Below are positions 48,478-57,418 of a stretch of 64,000 nt of DNA, piece by piece. The position numbers were made by a program, and so were the translations under genes. Positions within the stretch are counted from its first letter, which is position 1; every line of letters begins with the position of its first letter. Where the stretch lies: NCBI GenBank assembly GCA_021769725.1, contig JAETSI010000006.1, positions 1-64,000 on the forward strand, written 5' to 3'. The DNA comes from Oscillospiraceae bacterium. GTDB taxonomy: Bacteria; Bacillota; Clostridia; Oscillospirales; Ruminococcaceae. A model generated the notes under the pieces. That model was not told the origin of the DNA. It worked only from the letters and a program-made list of their open reading frames with translations, and did no database searches.

Positions 48478-49198
48478 TTTTGTATCCTCTTGGAGTGACC
48501 ATTTTTCCGTTGATAATTCTTGTTTCACTGCTGCCGATAAAAACAGTTGTGAACATATCGACGCTAATATTTTTCAGTTCTCCAAGGGTAGTGATATGGC
48601 TTTCTTCACCGTCTCTGCCAATATTTTTTATATATCCGCAGATGGTATTTTTATCTTTGTATTTCAGCAGGATTTCACAGGCTTTAGAAAGGTAATTGGC
48701 ACGTTTTTTAGAGGACGGATTATAGATAGCAATTGAAAAGTCTCCTATAGCAGCACATTCAAGACGTTTTTCTATCTTTTCCCACGGAGTAAGAAGGTCA
48801 GAGAGACTGATTACAGCAAAATCATGTGTAAGAGGAGCGCCGAGAACAGCTGCACCGCTGAGAGCCGATGTTACGCCGGGGATGATCTCAATTTCGACTT
48901 CGGGATAATGTTCGGACAGTTCCAGTGCAAGCCCTGCCATTCCGTATACTCCGCTGTCGCCGCCGCATATCAAAGAAACGGTATTACCGCTGCTGACTTT
49001 TTCCAGTGCGAGAAGCACACGTTCACGTTCCTGGCGCATGGGGGTCGTTATATATTTTTTATCGGGAAATATTTTCCGCATCAGATCTGCATAAACGGTA
49101 TACCCAATTATGATATCGCTTGTTTTGATGATTTGTTCCGCTGCAAGCGTCATGCCGCTGTAATTGCCTGCGCCGAATCCGACGATATATAGTTTCAT
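48470..49198 (-). CDS. cbiH: Cobalt-precorrin-3B C17-methyltransferase
   Basis: YIVGFGAGNYSGMTLAAEQII; ICGGDSGVYGMAGL; PSSKKRANYLSKACEIL. Confidence 0.94.
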   Translation of the reverse strand: MKLYIVGFGAGNYSGMTLAAEQIIKTSDIIIGYTVYADLMRKIFPDKKYITTPMRQERERVLLALEKVSSGNTVSLICGGDSGVYGMAGLALELSEHYPEVEIEIIPGVTSALSGAAVLGAPLTHDFAVISLSDLLTPWEKIEKRLECAAIGDFSIAIYNPSSKKRANYLSKACEILLKYKDKNTICGYIKNIGRDGEESHITTLGELKNISVDMFTTVFIGSSETRIINGKMVTPRGYKNV

Positions 49199-50223
49199 AA
49201 AATCTCCTTTTCAAAGTCAATGTGCACCGGAAGTTCCGCAGCAGCAATGGTCATACCGTTTTCGGCGTATTTCGGGAAAAGCAGTCTGCCGCCGTCTGCA
49301 CAGGCGCTTCTTTCACATACACAGTCTGTTCCGGTTGTTTTCAATACAAACTCTGAACGGCTGAAATTTCCCTGAACAGCCATTAACTGTTCTGCCGAAA
49401 AAAAACTGAGAGATATGCCGTATTTTTTGGAAAAACTGCAAATTGCGTTTTCGTTTTTTTTCAGGTTTATGGTATTGACTGAACGCACACGCCATATCGG
49501 GATATTATATTTTTCAAGGTTTTTCAGGATAAAATTTTCAAAAGTTTCAGCATCTGTATTTCGTTTGCATCCTGTTCCTATTACGATATTTTTCGGCACG
49601 AGATGAAGCGTTTTTCCGAACGGATCACCTGAGTAATCTTCTGAAATCTTTATTCCGATATTGCTTTGAGAAACAAAAATATCAGGAAGATTTTCTATCG
49701 CATAGTTGCTGCATATCCCGATTTTCTCATTGTTCAGAACAGCGGCGGCGATCTCCTTTGCCATTTCCATTTCGCATATATAAAGATAATTTGCTGCTGC
49801 AAAGCTGTCTGGGGAAAATTTCTCACCAATATCAGTAGCCGTTGTAATTACCGGAACTGCATTCAGTATTCCGGCAATCTTTTTTGTCAGTGCATTAGCT
49901 TTCCCGATATGTCCCGACAGCAGTGATACGGCAAATTTTCCCTGCTCGTCAACTGCAATAACCGCAGGATCAGTAAGCTTGGAAGAAATAAAAGGTGAGA
50001 TAGTCCTTACTGCAATTCCGCAGGCACATATGAATATCAATGCGTCATATCTGCCGAAAATGTCGGAAACCAGATCACTGAGACTGCCGAAAGAAACAGT
50101 ATTCTTATCGCTGTATTTTTCAAAAGCATATCGTATGCATTGATGCTCATTTTTTAATGACGATGCGATTCTATACGATATTGCCGTACCGTTTTTTGTT
50201 ATTGAAATAATCGCTGCTTTCAT
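49195..50223 (-). CDS. cbiG: Cobalt-precorrin-5A hydrolase
   Basis: IFICACGIAVRTISPFISSKLTDPAVIAVDEQGKFAVSLLSGHIGKANALTKKIA; GTGCKRNTD. Confidence 0.94.
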   Translation of the reverse strand: MKAAIISITKNGTAISYRIASSLKNEHQCIRYAFEKYSDKNTVSFGSLSDLVSDIFGRYDALIFICACGIAVRTISPFISSKLTDPAVIAVDEQGKFAVSLLSGHIGKANALTKKIAGILNAVPVITTATDIGEKFSPDSFAAANYLYICEMEMAKEIAAAVLNNEKIGICSNYAIENLPDIFVSQSNIGIKISEDYSGDPFGKTLHLVPKNIVIGTGCKRNTDAETFENFILKNLEKYNIPIWRVRSVNTINLKKNENAICSFSKKYGISLSFFSAEQLMAVQGNFSRSEFVLKTTGTDCVCERSACADGGRLLFPKYAENGMTIAAAELPVHIDFEKEIL

Positions 50224-50975
50224 TTTACAGCCTTTCTGAATTCTGTTTCAAATTCCTTGTCATAGAGCTTTGACAATGAATAATCGCTTCCAAGAAAATT
50301 TCCGACACATATAAGCGCAGTCTTTTTTATATTATTTTTTTCGGCAGTTCCGGCAAGTGAATCAATGGTACACCGGCATATTTTTTCGTCAGCCCAGCTT
50401 GCTTTATAGACTATTGCCGCAGGTGTATCGGGGGAATATCCGCCCTTTTGAAGGGCTGCCGAAAGCTCCGGAAGAAGTCCTGTGCTTAAAAATATCACCA
50501 TTGTTGCATTGTGATGTGCAAACAGTTCGATTTTCTCCTTTTCCGGTACAGCCGTGCGCCCCTCCATGCGAGTTATGATGACTGACTGAGAAACGCCGGG
50601 AAGCGTATATTCTGCTTTCAGAGATGCTGCTGCTCCGCAGAATGAGCTTACTCCCGGACATACTTCAAAAGGTATGCCGAGATTATTCAGGCGGTCGAAC
50701 TGCTCGCGTACCGCACCGTACAGGCATGGGTCGCCCGTATGAAGCCTGACAGTCATTTTGCCATGTGATTCGGCTTCTTTCATGACATCTATCACTTCGT
50801 CAAGGGTCATATATGCGCTGTTATAGATCTTGCAGTTTTTGTCTGCATATTCCAGCAACTGAGGATTCACCAGCGATCCTGCATAAATAATTACATCCGC
50901 CTGCTGCAAAAGCCGCATTCCACGGACTGTTATCAGATCGGCAGCACCGCATCCGGCACCTACGAAATTAACCAT
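50220..50975 (-). CDS. cbiF: Cobalt-precorrin-4 C11-methyltransferase
   Basis: FVGAGCGAADLITVRGMRLLQQADVIIYAGSLV; RLHTGDPCLYGAVREQ. Confidence 0.95.
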   Translation of the reverse strand: MVNFVGAGCGAADLITVRGMRLLQQADVIIYAGSLVNPQLLEYADKNCKIYNSAYMTLDEVIDVMKEAESHGKMTVRLHTGDPCLYGAVREQFDRLNNLGIPFEVCPGVSSFCGAAASLKAEYTLPGVSQSVIITRMEGRTAVPEKEKIELFAHHNATMVIFLSTGLLPELSAALQKGGYSPDTPAAIVYKASWADEKICRCTIDSLAGTAEKNNIKKTALICVGNFLGSDYSLSKLYDKEFETEFRKAVK

Positions 50976-52107
50976 TATATTCCTCCGTAAGCCGACGGAT
51001 TATTTCGTCGGCAGAATTTGTCTTTCCCAGTATCCCGAATCTGTACGAAAAAGTTGCAGCGCCGATAAGGATATCTTTTTTTACTTTGGCATCGAGATAA
51101 TATTGAATCCGACGCATTAAAATATCCATTGTTTTTTCAAGCACTTCGTCACTTTCAAGCAGACCAAGAGCTGCATCTGCTGTTACGCATTCCGGGATTT
51201 TTTTTAAAATATCAAGATCTGCTCCGGCAAGAACACCGCAGGTTGTGAGAACATCCCTCCTTCCGTCAGCCTGTGCAGAGTGAGTGTTCATTATTCCGGC
51301 GCCCAGTTTGACAATTTTACCGATATGACCCAAAATAAGAACTGATTCAAAGCCGAGTTCAAGAGCAATATCAATTGCCTCACCTATAAAATTGCTACAT
51401 ATAACGCTTTGGGTGTTCATAAAAGGCAGGATTTTAAGGAGATAATCTTCACTGTAATTGCCTATGGTAAGCAGAAGATTCTTTCGTCCCTCAGCCCTGC
51501 GCATTCGCTGTTCGGTTCGTATCGTTTCGATGACCGCAGAATTGCTCATGGGTTCAATTATTCCTGTTGTGCCGATGATCGAGATTCCACCTTCTATCCC
51601 TAATCTCGGATTATAGGTTTTTTCTGCAATTTTTTTTCCTTGCGGAGCGGAAACGGTTATCCGGATTCCGCCGCAGTAATTTTTTCTTTCGCAGCTTTCA
51701 GACACTGCCGATTTTATCATTTTTCTGGGAATGCTGTTTATTGCCCATTCTCCTACAGGCTGATCGAGACCGGGTTTTGTTACAATTCCTATTCCTTCGC
51801 CGCCCTTTATCTCAATACCGGATTTTATTTTTTCAGCCATGCATCTTATAAGTATGCCATTAGTAATATCCGGGTCGTCGCCACTGTCTTTTATAACTCC
51901 ACAGGAAACGCAATTTTCAGTAATATCCGTATCAGTAATAGGGAGAATCAGTTTTGTTCCTTTTGGTGTGATAAGTTCTATCTCTGTTATATTATCTCCC
52001 GAAAGAAGCATTTCGACAGCTGCTTTTGCTGCGGCGGCTGCACAGGTTCCGGTCGTATATCCGCAGTGCAGTTTGCTTTTTCCATGATAAACAAACTCGT
52101 TAATCAT
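50968..52107 (-). CDS. cbiD: Cobalt-precorrin-5B C1-methyltransferase
   Basis: LHCGYTTGTCAAAAAKAA; GEGIGIVTKPGL; GTTGIIEPMSNSA. Confidence 0.96.
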   Translation of the reverse strand: MINEFVYHGKSKLHCGYTTGTCAAAAAKAAVEMLLSGDNITEIELITPKGTKLILPITDTDITENCVSCGVIKDSGDDPDITNGILIRCMAEKIKSGIEIKGGEGIGIVTKPGLDQPVGEWAINSIPRKMIKSAVSESCERKNYCGGIRITVSAPQGKKIAEKTYNPRLGIEGGISIIGTTGIIEPMSNSAVIETIRTEQRMRRAEGRKNLLLTIGNYSEDYLLKILPFMNTQSVICSNFIGEAIDIALELGFESVLILGHIGKIVKLGAGIMNTHSAQADGRRDVLTTCGVLAGADLDILKKIPECVTADAALGLLESDEVLEKTMDILMRRIQYYLDAKVKKDILIGAATFSYRFGILGKTNSADEIIRRLTEEYNG

Positions 52108-52109
52108 TT

Positions 52110-52748
52110 TTACCTCTTGTACAGTTGATAAAGCAGTGCATTGCAGATCGCAGCAGCAACGGTGCTGCCGCCTTTTCTTCCTTGAGCAACAATATACGGA
52201 ACGCTGCTTGTCATGATAAGATCTTTTGACCGCACTACGTTAACAAATCCGACCGGCACACCGATTATCAGTGCCGGAGAGATCATTTTTTGTTCGATAA
52301 GTTCGTGAAGCCTTATCAAAGCTGTTGGAGCGTTCCCCACGGCATAGATAAAGTTTTTATTTCCGAAGAGATTTGCGGCCTTATCAACAGCGGCAACAGC
52401 ACGTGTGGTTCCGTTTGAGCGTGCCGATTCAGCAACGTCATTGTCAGCAGTGAAACAGAAAACTTTACATCCCAGAGCTTTTAATGCAGGCTTGCTTATT
52501 CCGGCAAGTGACATATTTGTGTCGGTGATTATGGCAGTTCCGCTGCGGATAGCCTGCAATCCGCTTTCTACAGCGTTTTCTGAAAATTTAAGATTTTGCA
52601 GATAGTCGAAATCAGCAGTCGTATGGATAACCCTTTTGACTATTTGTTTTTCAGAGTCAGTCAGATGCGAAGTATCGCCAAGTTCGCTTTCGATAATTTC
52701 CATGCTTCGTTTTTCAATATCATCAGGTTTAATATGCTTAATATTCAT
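52110..52748 (-). CDS. cbiC: Cobalt-precorrin-8 methylmutase
   Basis: VKRVIHTTADFDY; VGNAPTALIRLHEL; GVPVGFVNVVRSKDL; GRKGGSTVAAAICNALL. Confidence 0.96.
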   Translation of the reverse strand: MNIKHIKPDDIEKRSMEIIESELGDTSHLTDSEKQIVKRVIHTTADFDYLQNLKFSENAVESGLQAIRSGTAIITDTNMSLAGISKPALKALGCKVFCFTADNDVAESARSNGTTRAVAAVDKAANLFGNKNFIYAVGNAPTALIRLHELIEQKMISPALIIGVPVGFVNVVRSKDLIMTSSVPYIVAQGRKGGSTVAAAICNALLYQLYKR

Positions 52749-52799
52749 TGTACTTAAATTCCTTAATTAAATAAAATCGGCAGCTGACGCTTTTTTATT

Positions 52800-52828
52800 A
52801 TTATATCACGGAGAAATATTCATGTCAA
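52800..52828 (-). promoter_or_regulatory. Consensus sigma-A promoter of the cobalamin biosynthesis operon
   Basis: Minus strand TTGACA (52828-52823), 17-bp spacer, TATAAT (52805-52800). Confidence 0.85.
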
Positions 52829-52925
52829 GATGAAGAATGTTCAGTCAAGGATCGTCCGACTGTACAATATGACTTCGATATTGTAAATATAATTTATGAA
52901 ATTTTACGATTATAGGAGAAAATAC

Positions 52926-52953
52926 TTGATTTTTGCAATATCAGTGGTATAAT
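52926..52953 (+). promoter_or_regulatory. Predicted promoter of the B12-riboswitch/transport operon
   Basis: TTGATT, 16-bp spacer, TATAAT. Confidence 0.65.
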
Positions 52954-52987
52954 TAAAAGGAGATTTATGTACATAACATCTGAAAAT

Positions 52988-53200
52988 TGAATAGGTTTAT
53001 GGTGCCGCAGCTTGCCGTTTTCGGCGAAGACTGGGGGTAAAAGGGAAACAGGTGAAAGTCCTGTACGAACTCGTCACTGTGTAGGAGGAGTTCATGGCTA
53101 TAATGTCACTGGCTTTATGCTGGGAAGGCAGTCATGAATGTTGATTCCCAAGTCAGGAAACCTGCCATAGATCAGTACAGGAATAAGATTCCAGATCACG
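52988..53200 (+). ncRNA. Cobalamin riboswitch
   Basis: ATAGGTTTATGGTGCCG...GGGGTAAAAGGGAAACAGGTGAAAGTCCTGTACGAACTCGTCACTGTG...GTCACTGGCTTTATGCTGGGAAGGCAGTC...AAGTCAGGAAACCTGCC: B12-box and core. Confidence 0.95.
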
Positions 53201-53251
53201 AGGTATTGATTGTACGTTTAAGGCACTATTATGTTAGTGTCTTGTTTGGCG

Positions 53252-53288
53252 TGCCATCTTTTTTAATAAAAAGGACGGCATTTTTAAT
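53252..53288 (+). terminator. Riboswitch expression-platform terminator
   Basis: TGCCATCTTTTTTAATAAAAAGGACGGCATTTTTA between aptamer and first gene. Confidence 0.6.
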
Positions 53289-53331
53289 TATCAATGCCTC
53301 TGATTGAAAAAAATCAATCGGAGGAAAATTT

Positions 53332-54336
53332 ATGAAAAATTTAAAGAAAATTTGTGCAGCAGCGGCACTCTCGCTTACGGCAGTAATGTTTGCCGGATGC
53401 GGCAACAAAAGCTCTGAATCAGAGAGCGGTAAGAAGTCAAATGTATCTGTTACAGAAGACAATAAAAACGAAACTTCCGCAGATGACGATGAAGATTATA
53501 CAACAGGTGATGCTTCACTGGACAATATACGCAATGAGGATGGGATTGGCGAAAAGGAACTGCTCGTTTTAAGTTTCGGCACAAGCTATAACGACAGCCG
53601 CCGTTTGACGATAGGCGCTATTGAAAACGCTATTGAAGCGGCAGTTCCTGATTACGCAGTGAGACGAGGCTTTACTGCAAATATTATTATTGACCACGTA
53701 AACAGACGTGACGGAATCCTCATTGACGATATTGATGCTGCACTGAAAAGAGCCGTTGACAATAAGGTGAACACTCTGGTTGTACAGCCGACTCATCTTA
53801 TGAGCGGAATTGAGTATGATGAAATAATAGAAAAAGTCGCAAATTATTCCGATGCATTTGATAAGGTCGTATTCGGAGACCCCCTCCTTACAAGCGACGA
53901 TGATTTTGAAAGAGTGGAAAAAGCAATTGTTGACTGGACATCTGAATATGATGATGGTGAAACGGCAATCTGCTTTATGGGTCACGGTACTGAGCATGAA
54001 GCAAATCAGGTGTATCAGAAAATGCAGGATATGCTTACTGCTGACGGATATACAAACTATTTTATAGGTACTGTCGAGGCAGAACCGTCTCTTGAAAATG
54101 TTATTGCAAAGGTAAAGGAAGGAAACTACAAGAGAGTTATTCTTGAACCCCTTATGGTAGTTTCCGGCGATCATGCCAATAATGATATGGCTGGAGATGA
54201 TGCGGATTCCTGGAAGTCTGCGTTCGAGGCTGAGGGCTATGAAGTGGAGTGTCTGCTCCGTGGACTTGGTGAAAATGAGGATATCAGAAAAATTTATGTG
54301 GATCACGCACAGGCTGCGATTGATTCCATTGAATAA
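53332..54336 (+). CDS. cbiK: Lipoprotein-type sirohydrochlorin cobaltochelatase (CbiK family)
   Basis: Signal peptide with lipobox VMFAGCGNKS, acidic linker, then CbiK domain LVLSFGTSYNDSRRLTIGAIE; CFMGHGTEHEANQVY; LMVVSGDHANNDMAGDDADSWKS. Confidence 0.92.
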   Translation: MKNLKKICAAAALSLTAVMFAGCGNKSSESESGKKSNVSVTEDNKNETSADDDEDYTTGDASLDNIRNEDGIGEKELLVLSFGTSYNDSRRLTIGAIENAIEAAVPDYAVRRGFTANIIIDHVNRRDGILIDDIDAALKRAVDNKVNTLVVQPTHLMSGIEYDEIIEKVANYSDAFDKVVFGDPLLTSDDDFERVEKAIVDWTSEYDDGETAICFMGHGTEHEANQVYQKMQDMLTADGYTNYFIGTVEAEPSLENVIAKVKEGNYKRVILEPLMVVSGDHANNDMAGDDADSWKSAFEAEGYEVECLLRGLGENEDIRKIYVDHAQAAIDSIE

Positions 54337-54384
54337 TAAATGACTGCTTTTGCATTTGTCATATAAATAAAAGGAGTTTTTACA

Positions 54385-55266
54385 ATGAAAAAATTAATAT
54401 CAATTATGCTTTTATCAGGACTTATTATCAGTACTTTTTCAGGCTGCAATTCCGGCAATTCCACTTCCGGAAGCAGTACGTCTGATTCATCTGAAGCTTC
54501 GGAAAAAGTAGCAGGCGAGGAGAAAACAGCTCCTGAGATCGACCTTGGTACTGAAAATCTTACTCCTGTATACGGTAATGAACTGAAAGACGGAGTATAT
54601 GAGATAACAGCCGAATCAAGTTCGTCAATGTTTAAAATAGTAAAATGCGAGCTTACAGTGGAAAACGGTGAAATGACTGCTGTTATGACTATGAGCGGAA
54701 CGGGATATCTTTACATTTTTATGGGCAAGGGTGAGGATGCCGATGAAAGCGGATATATTCCTTTTGTCGAAAATGAAAACGGAGAGCATACATTTACCGT
54801 TCCCGTTGAAGCTCTTGATATGGCGATCGACTGTTCTGCATTCAGCAAGAAAAAGGAGCAGTGGTATGACCGCACATTGGTGTTCCGTGCTGATTCCCTG
54901 CCCCTTGACGCATTTTCCGCTGAAAATGTTGTTACAGTTGAATCCCTTGGTCTTAAAGACGGAGAATATACTGTAGACGTTATACTCGGCGGCGGTTCCG
55001 GCCGTGCATCGGTCGAGTCGCCTGCAAAGCTTACTGTAGAAAACGGTATTGCTTACGCTGAAATCATCTGGGGCAGTTCAAACTACGACTATATGGCAGT
55101 AGACGGCATAAAGTATGAGCTTATCAATAACGAGGGAAATTCGACATTTAAAATTCCTGTGACCTGCTTTGACCGTGAAATGCCTGTAAATGCAAATACA
55201 ACGGCTATGAGTACTCCTCACGAAATTGAATATACCCTGAATTTTGATTCTTCGTCAATAAACTGA
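54385..55266 (+). CDS. Surface lipoprotein with two homologous beta-rich (NEAT-like) domains
   Basis: Lipobox STFSGCNSG; domain 1 LKDGVYEITAE...LTVENGEM...HTFTVPVEALD and domain 2 LKDGEYTVDV...LTVENGIA...STFKIPVTCFD. Confidence 0.75.
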   Translation: MKKLISIMLLSGLIISTFSGCNSGNSTSGSSTSDSSEASEKVAGEEKTAPEIDLGTENLTPVYGNELKDGVYEITAESSSSMFKIVKCELTVENGEMTAVMTMSGTGYLYIFMGKGEDADESGYIPFVENENGEHTFTVPVEALDMAIDCSAFSKKKEQWYDRTLVFRADSLPLDAFSAENVVTVESLGLKDGEYTVDVILGGGSGRASVESPAKLTVENGIAYAEIIWGSSNYDYMAVDGIKYELINNEGNSTFKIPVTCFDREMPVNANTTAMSTPHEIEYTLNFDSSSIN

Positions 55267-56399
55267 TGAAAAAAATTACGTTATTATTAACAACCATAGT
55301 TCTGGCAGGTGCGGTGGTCTCATGCACCCGTTCTGAAAGTGAGCCGTCAAGCCTTACCGGATTGAAAAAAAGAGGCAGCATGGATTTAAAATATGCCGAG
55401 ATGTTTTCAGTCGATTACTACGAAAACGATCTTGCTCTTGTTACTGTCGGAAATAATGAACAGTATATGATAGTTCCTGAAGACAGCGATATTCCGCAGG
55501 GGATTCCTGATTCAGTCACGGTTATCCGTCAGCCTGCCGACAATATTTATCTTGCTGCTTCGTCTGCTATGGATCTGTTCAGCGGAATCGGCGCACTCGA
55601 TGCTGTAAGTCTGACTTCAACAGCAGAAAAAGACTGGTCACAGCCGGAAGTCAGAGAAGCGTTAAGTAAAGGCGAGATACTTTATGCCGGGAAATATTCA
55701 GCGCCTGACTATGAACTTATCGTAGACAGGGAATGTGATCTTGCAGTAGAATCAACAATGATCTATCACAGTCCGGAGATACGTGAACAGCTTGAAAAAA
55801 TGGGAATCCCGGTCATTGTGGAACGTTCAAGCTATGAGTCACATCCTCTTGGACGAATGGAGTGGATCAAGCTCTACGGACTTCTTACCGGAAAAGAAGA
55901 TGAGGCAGCAAATTTCTTCGATGAAAAGACAAAAGCTGTCGATGAGTTTTCCGGAGATGCGAACACCGGAAAAACGGCTGCCTTTTTCTGCATTACTTCT
56001 AACGGATTTGTTAATATCCATAAGCCGGGAGATTATGTTTCAAAAATGATAGAACTTGCCGGCGGACAGAACGCTTTCACGTCTGACGATTTAAATGTAG
56101 ATGATAATTCACTTTCAACTATGAATATACAGTTTGAATCTTTTTATGACTTCGCAAAGGATGCTGATTTTCTCATATACAACAGCGCTATTGACGGCGG
56201 TATATCGTCCGTCGACGAGCTGATCGGGAAAAATAATCTGCTTGCGGATTTTAAGGCGGTAAAGAACGGGAATGTCTGGTGTACGGAAAAAAATATGTTT
56301 CAGCAGACAACAGGAGCTGCGGATATGATCGCAGATATGCACCTTATCTTCACGGAAATCACTGATAAAGAACCGTCATACATTTATCATCTTGAATGA
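55266..56399 (+). CDS. ABC transporter substrate-binding protein, BtuF/FepB-like lipoprotein
   Basis: Lipobox GAVVSCTRS; periplasmic-binding fold pattern (VTVIRQPADNIYLAASSAMDLFSGIGALDAVSLTS, ILYAGKYSAPDYELIV); B12-riboswitch operon. Confidence 0.88.
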   Translation: MKKITLLLTTIVLAGAVVSCTRSESEPSSLTGLKKRGSMDLKYAEMFSVDYYENDLALVTVGNNEQYMIVPEDSDIPQGIPDSVTVIRQPADNIYLAASSAMDLFSGIGALDAVSLTSTAEKDWSQPEVREALSKGEILYAGKYSAPDYELIVDRECDLAVESTMIYHSPEIREQLEKMGIPVIVERSSYESHPLGRMEWIKLYGLLTGKEDEAANFFDEKTKAVDEFSGDANTGKTAAFFCITSNGFVNIHKPGDYVSKMIELAGGQNAFTSDDLNVDDNSLSTMNIQFESFYDFAKDADFLIYNSAIDGGISSVDELIGKNNLLADFKAVKNGNVWCTEKNMFQQTTGAADMIADMHLIFTEITDKEPSYIYHLE

Positions 56400-57418
56400 G
56401 GTATGGTATGAATAAAAATGTCAGATATACGGCTTGTTTCGTGATACTTTCAGTACTGCTTGCCACTGCTGTGATAATCGGGATATATTCGGGAAGCGTC
56501 AGGATCTCTGCCGCAGAAGTTACTGAAATAATTGCAGGAAAAAGCAATAATAGAGCTGCGGAAAACATTATAATGCAAATACGCATTCCACGGGTACTTT
56601 CGTCTGTGATACTTGGAGGAGCATTATCCATATCGGGATTTTTGCTGCAAACTTTTTTCGCAAATCCTATTGCAGGACCTTTTGTACTCGGAATTTCATC
56701 CGGAGCGAAGCTTGCGGTAGCCCTTACTATGATCTTTTCGCTGCAAATCGGGAGCATTCTTAGTTCGGCAGAACTTATTGCAGCAGCTTTTATAGGTTCG
56801 ATGCTTTCAATGGCAGTAATTCTTATGGTATCAGGCAAAGTACAAAAAAGTTCCGCATTAATTGTAAGCGGAGTTATGATTGGATATATATGCTCGGCGA
56901 TAACGGATTTTGCTGTAACATTTGCCGATGATTCAAATATTGTAAATCTTCACAATTGGTCAATGGGCAGTTTTTCAGGAATTGATCGGGCAGACGTTAC
57001 TGTAATGGCTGCGGTTATTTTTCCGACGGTCGCTGCCGCATTACTGCTCTCAAAGCAGATAGGCGCATATCAGCTCGGAGAAGTTTATGCAAGGAATCTT
57101 GGTGTTAATATAAAACTTTTCAGAGCGGTGCTTATTCTGCTTTCAAGTATACTTTCAGCCTGTGTCACGGCTTTTGCAGGTCCTGTTTCATTTGTGGGTA
57201 TCGCTGTTCCTCATATTGTAAAAAGAATTTTTGGCACGGCAAAACCGCATATTATTATTCCGGCGTCTTTTATTGGCGGAGCAGTTTTCTGCCTTGTCTG
57301 TGATATGATAGCCAGAACAGTATTTGCTCCGTCTGAGTTGAGTATAAGTACAGTTACGGCTCTTTTCGGCGCACCGATCGTGATAAGCATTATGCTTAAC
57401 CGTAAAAAATCAGTTTGA
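56396..57418 (+). CDS. FecCD/BtuC family ABC transporter permease
   Basis: IRIPRVLSSVILGGALSISGFLLQTFFANPIAGPFVLGISSGAKL; GPVSFVGIAVPHIVKRIFG. Confidence 0.94.
   Translation: MRYGMNKNVRYTACFVILSVLLATAVIIGIYSGSVRISAAEVTEIIAGKSNNRAAENIIMQIRIPRVLSSVILGGALSISGFLLQTFFANPIAGPFVLGISSGAKLAVALTMIFSLQIGSILSSAELIAAAFIGSMLSMAVILMVSGKVQKSSALIVSGVMIGYICSAITDFAVTFADDSNIVNLHNWSMGSFSGIDRADVTVMAAVIFPTVAAALLLSKQIGAYQLGEVYARNLGVNIKLFRAVLILLSSILSACVTAFAGPVSFVGIAVPHIVKRIFGTAKPHIIIPASFIGGAVFCLVCDMIARTVFAPSELSISTVTALFGAPIVISIMLNRKKSV

Noticed and set aside
52988-53200. Possible minus-strand function of the B12 riboswitch for cbiC
   Set aside because: Conserved B12-box and core read on the plus strand only; cbiC has its own minus-strand promoter downstream of it.
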